A stretch of DNA of 64,000 bases, taken from the NCBI GenBank assembly GCA_905612295.1, contig CAJQRN010000007.1, positions 33,205 through 97,204 of the forward strand, read 5' to 3'. Below the pieces are notes generated by a model. The model saw nothing but the letters and a program-made list of their open reading frames with translations. It was not told the DNA's origin and did not search any database. The stretch is from an uncultured Candidatus Nitrosopumilus sp. Lineage in GTDB: Archaea > Thermoproteota > Nitrososphaeria > Nitrososphaerales > Nitrosopumilaceae. Made by a program: the position numbers and the translations under genes. Below are positions 61,792-64,000 of this stretch, one piece after another (position 1 is the stretch's first letter; each line of letters begins with the position of its first letter).

Positions 61792-62568
61792 ATGCAATTA
61801 ACAGTAATACCACTACTAGCAGAAAGAATGGAAAATGAATTTAAAATTTTTGAGGAATTAGAAAATACTTTGGTAAAAAATCAAACAAAATTACAAGAAG
61901 GTGACGTCATAGTGGTTTCAACAAAATACATCTCAAACTCACAAGGAAGGATTGTTGATTTAGAGAAAATCAATGCATCAGAATATGGTATGAAAATAGC
62001 AGATGAATATCAATTAAAACCAGAAATTGCAGAAATAATAATTAGAGAATCAGATAAAATTTTTGGAGGGATAGGAGGATTTGTCATCACATCAGCAGAT
62101 AACATCATGGCACCAAACGCAGGGATTGATAAATCAAATGCAAAAAAAGGTAAAGCAATACTATATCCAACAGATCCGTATCTAATTGCAGAACAAATTA
62201 GAAGAAAAATTTTCTTGAAATTACTAATTCATGTTGGAGTAATTTTAGTAGATAGTAGATTAATGCCAGCAAGAATCGGAACATCAGGGGTTGCAATATC
62301 ATGTGCTGGAATAGAACCAGTTTTAGATATGAGATCCAAAAAAGATTTAGATGGTAATCCATTGAAAGTTACATTTCAAGCAGTTGTAGATAATCTTGCA
62401 ACAATTGCAAATCACAAGATGGGAGAGGGTGCAGAATCAAGACCATTTGCAATAGTCAGAGACTCAGGAGCAAAACTTACAGATAGAAAAATTAATTCTT
62501 CAGAAATGGCAATTGCACCAGAACAATGTGTTTACGTCAGAGGTCTAGCAAATCCACCCAAAAACTAA
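61792..62568 (+). CDS. cofE: F420-0:gamma-glutamyl ligase
   Basis: A 258-residue ligase adding glutamates to coenzyme F420: GDVIVVSTKYISNSQGRIVDL, GGIGGFVITSADNIMAPNAGIDKSN, LYPTDPYLIAEQIRRK and VILVDSRLMPARIGTSGVAISCAGIEPV. Normal length. Starts ATG 61792. Confidence 0.93.
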   Translation: MQLTVIPLLAERMENEFKIFEELENTLVKNQTKLQEGDVIVVSTKYISNSQGRIVDLEKINASEYGMKIADEYQLKPEIAEIIIRESDKIFGGIGGFVITSADNIMAPNAGIDKSNAKKGKAILYPTDPYLIAEQIRRKIFLKLLIHVGVILVDSRLMPARIGTSGVAISCAGIEPVLDMRSKKDLDGNPLKVTFQAVVDNLATIANHKMGEGAESRPFAIVRDSGAKLTDRKINSSEMAIAPEQCVYVRGLANPPKN

Positions 62569-62616
62569 GGGTGCAAGGTAAGTTTTTTTTAAATAGAGGG
62601 ATTTAAGATAAAAAAT

Positions 62617-63168
62617 ATGGAGTATTTGACCACATATCCAAAAACGATCTCGTTTATCGATGGATTAAAGCATAAAATTCAGGCAGATAACAAAAAGGGC
62701 GTAGAGCAACTCCATATTGTTGTCAAACAAAATTTTGAAGAGTTAATGAAAATATTTACGGCAGAGGGATTTACCAAAGTAAAATTAGAACATAAGCAAC
62801 CAGACCAAATTGGAAGTGGAATAAATTTAAAATTGAAAAAACCATGGGAGATGCACATTAGAATGGTGGATTTAAAAAAAGGTCGAATTGGGATTCATGC
62901 AGAAGTAGAGGTATCAAGAGATTATCTTCAACATTTGTTTTCACAAAGAACTCCAGTAATTTATGAAGTAGAAGAAATTTTGAAAAAATATCAAGTGGAC
63001 TATAGTATTTGGCACGATAAAATAAAAAAAAATATTACAACTGTAGTAGACAATTATAAAGTGAAACTTGCAAATCCAGGAATTCCAGTATTTGCATGGA
63101 AGCCAATGGTGGTGGTAATTGTAACTGTAATGGTATTATATGGTTGGAAATTTTTTAGTACAATTTAA
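62617..63168 (+). CDS. Tail-anchored hypothetical protein
   Basis: A 183-residue protein with a soluble alpha/beta domain (TISFIDGLKHKIQADNKKGVEQLHIVVKQNF; GRIGIHAEVEVSRDYLQHLF) and one C-terminal membrane helix (VVVIVTVMVLYGWKFF). Tail-anchored, facing the cytoplasm. Family unknown. Confidence 0.6.
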   Translation: MEYLTTYPKTISFIDGLKHKIQADNKKGVEQLHIVVKQNFEELMKIFTAEGFTKVKLEHKQPDQIGSGINLKLKKPWEMHIRMVDLKKGRIGIHAEVEVSRDYLQHLFSQRTPVIYEVEEILKKYQVDYSIWHDKIKKNITTVVDNYKVKLANPGIPVFAWKPMVVVIVTVMVLYGWKFFSTI

Positions 63169-63196
63169 GTAAATTAATTATAAATTAAAAAAAAAT

Positions 63197-63526
63197 CTAA
63201 ACACCGAGTGTTTCTGCTTTACTTAATTCAAGAAATACTTTATCGCCAACTGAAAGGCCCATCTCTTTGTATTCATGCATTTCAAGTTTTAATTGAGTAA
63301 TTCCGGATGGCATTCCCATACCACCTCCACCACCAGACATCATCTTGCTAAGGTCTTTCATCATATCATTCATGTTTGAAAATCCCATTACCTTTGGAGC
63401 GCCAAAAGCAGCGGGTGGGTTTTGATTTCCTTCCTTTAGTTCTTTTAGTGAGGATAGTGAAATTATAACATATGGTGCACCATCAGGGGCTGAATCAATG
63501 CTTTTTACAACAAATTCTTTCTTCAT
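63197..63526 (-). CDS. Hypothetical protein with Met/Gly-rich segment
   Basis: About 109 residues from ATG 63526 (KKEFVVKSIDSAPDGAPYV); an ATG three codons earlier is possible. Centre is a flexible MSGGGGGMGMP-type stretch preceded by MNDMMKDLSKMM; flanking parts are beta-like and the end (YKEMGLSVGDKVFLELSKAE) recalls a small barrel. Unknown. Confidence 0.55.
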   Translation of the reverse strand: MKKEFVVKSIDSAPDGAPYVIISLSSLKELKEGNQNPPAAFGAPKVMGFSNMNDMMKDLSKMMSGGGGGMGMPSGITQLKLEMHEYKEMGLSVGDKVFLELSKAETLGV

Positions 63527-63624
63527 AACTAGCATAAATGGTATATCTATATAATTTTAATATTTTGAATGCATATTTAGATGAAAATTGAAGATTTAAT
63601 TACAAATTTGAATAATTCGTAGTA

Positions 63625-64000
63625 GTGTCTGAGCCTTTAAAAACAAAATTAGAGTATTATGGAATCTCACCTTGGGAAATAGAGGTTCTTTATGGATTTC
63701 TACATTCTAGATTTACAATAGTACAAGAAGAAATAGAGAACAATGATGAGAATTTTGTAAGTTTTCTTGATATAGACATCCCCTTAGAATTTAATGAAGC
63801 ATTTTTCAAATGGTTTGATTTTAAACAATGGGAAAAAGTAAAAGATGTTCTAAAAGAGTACAAAAGAAGACGTGGAAGTCGCAATGCATTAAAAATTAAA
63901 ATCAATTTTGCAGGAAATCCAAAAATTGTATTTACAGTAGATGTAGTGGATAGACAATGGTTTAACAATGCAATAGAGAAAATGGATTTTGTCATAGAAT
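63625..64000 (+). CDS. Hypothetical protein, 5' part (runs off the window)
   Basis: Open from GTG 63625 to the window end (125 codons). It reads SEPLKTKLEYYGISPWEIEV, then YGFLHSRFTIVQEEIEN and KVKDVLKEYKRRRGSRNALKIKINFAGNPKIVFTVDVVDRQWFN. Cytoplasmic, no family recognised. The ATG-less start fits the GTG use seen elsewhere. Confidence 0.55.
   Translation, partial: MSEPLKTKLEYYGISPWEIEVLYGFLHSRFTIVQEEIENNDENFVSFLDIDIPLEFNEAFFKWFDFKQWEKVKDVLKEYKRRRGSRNALKIKINFAGNPKIVFTVDVVDRQWFNNAIEKMDFVIE

Overview
The window reads as chromosomal DNA from an ammonia-oxidizing archaeon of the Thaumarchaeota (Nitrososphaerota), most like the marine Nitrosopumilus lineage. The signs are very low GC content, archaeal information-processing genes (RpoD, L18e, L13, S9, L10e, L37Ae, exosome, SBDS, prefoldin beta, Pcc1, Nob1, tRNA-splicing endonuclease, short XPF nuclease), F420 synthesis (CofE), an Amt/GlnK ammonium module, and the WIKNNAGWW-type surface repeat that I associate with this group. 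Genes are densely packed with many 1-11 nt overlaps. Several isolated genes have a TATA-like element about 25-27 nt before the start codon, as expected for leaderless transcripts. No insertion sequence, prophage, integrase or CRISPR array was seen. Species assignment is inference.

Layout. 0-2.9 kb: 3' end of sufC, a DUF167 protein, a chlorite-dismutase/HemQ-family protein, an aldo/keto reductase and a small Cys/His protein. 2.9-7.2 kb: tetrapyrrole block A (fused siroheme decarboxylase AhbAB, precorrin-2 dehydrogenase, hemA, hemB). 7.2-13.2 kb: HD hydrolase, VTT membrane protein, micro zinc finger, intron-containing tRNA-Leu, OB-fold protein, a coiled-coil protein with a histone-H1-like tail, PAP2 phosphatase, phosphoglycerate kinase. 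13.2-18.4 kb: the SUF iron-sulfur operon (sufB, sufD, Rieske ferredoxin, sufS, sufU). 18.5-22.2 kb: tetrapyrrole block B (hemL, hemC, cobA, hemD). 22.7-32.5 kb: transport and nitrogen/carbon sensing (SbtA-like bicarbonate carrier with PII-like partner, PiT phosphate carrier with PhoU-like partner, ABC-2 exporter, PII protein with a C-terminal extension, ferredoxin reductase, Amt, GlnK, two micro membrane proteins). 32.5-42.6 kb: mixed and poorly known genes, a repeat-bearing surface protein, a metallothionein-like micro protein, tRNA-Glu, tRNA-Gly, splicing endonuclease, L10e, a CPA2 antiporter and a C/D box sRNA candidate. 42.6-50.6 kb: long coiled-coil protein, cellulose-synthase-like glycosyltransferase, ferredoxin, sulfurtransferase, NAD kinase, Nob1, SIMPL protein. 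50.6-58 kb: XPF nuclease and the prefoldin/Pcc1/L37Ae/exosome/SBDS gene train, divergent from rpoD-L18e-L13-S9. 58-64 kb: two complete isopropylmalate-isomerase-type pairs, cofE and unassigned genes.

How it fits together. Blocks A and B jointly encode the route from glutamyl-tRNA to uroporphyrinogen III, precorrin-2, siroheme and the first siroheme-dependent heme step; the last heme enzymes (AhbC, AhbD) are not here. The SUF operon supplies clusters for the many Fe-S proteins, with its ATPase SufC encoded apart at the left edge. Three different PII-family proteins lie within 10 kb, two of them beside a bicarbonate or an ammonium transporter, which suggests joint control of inorganic carbon and ammonium uptake. 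tRNA processing appears as substrate (intron-bearing tRNA-Leu) and enzyme (endonuclease) in the same window.
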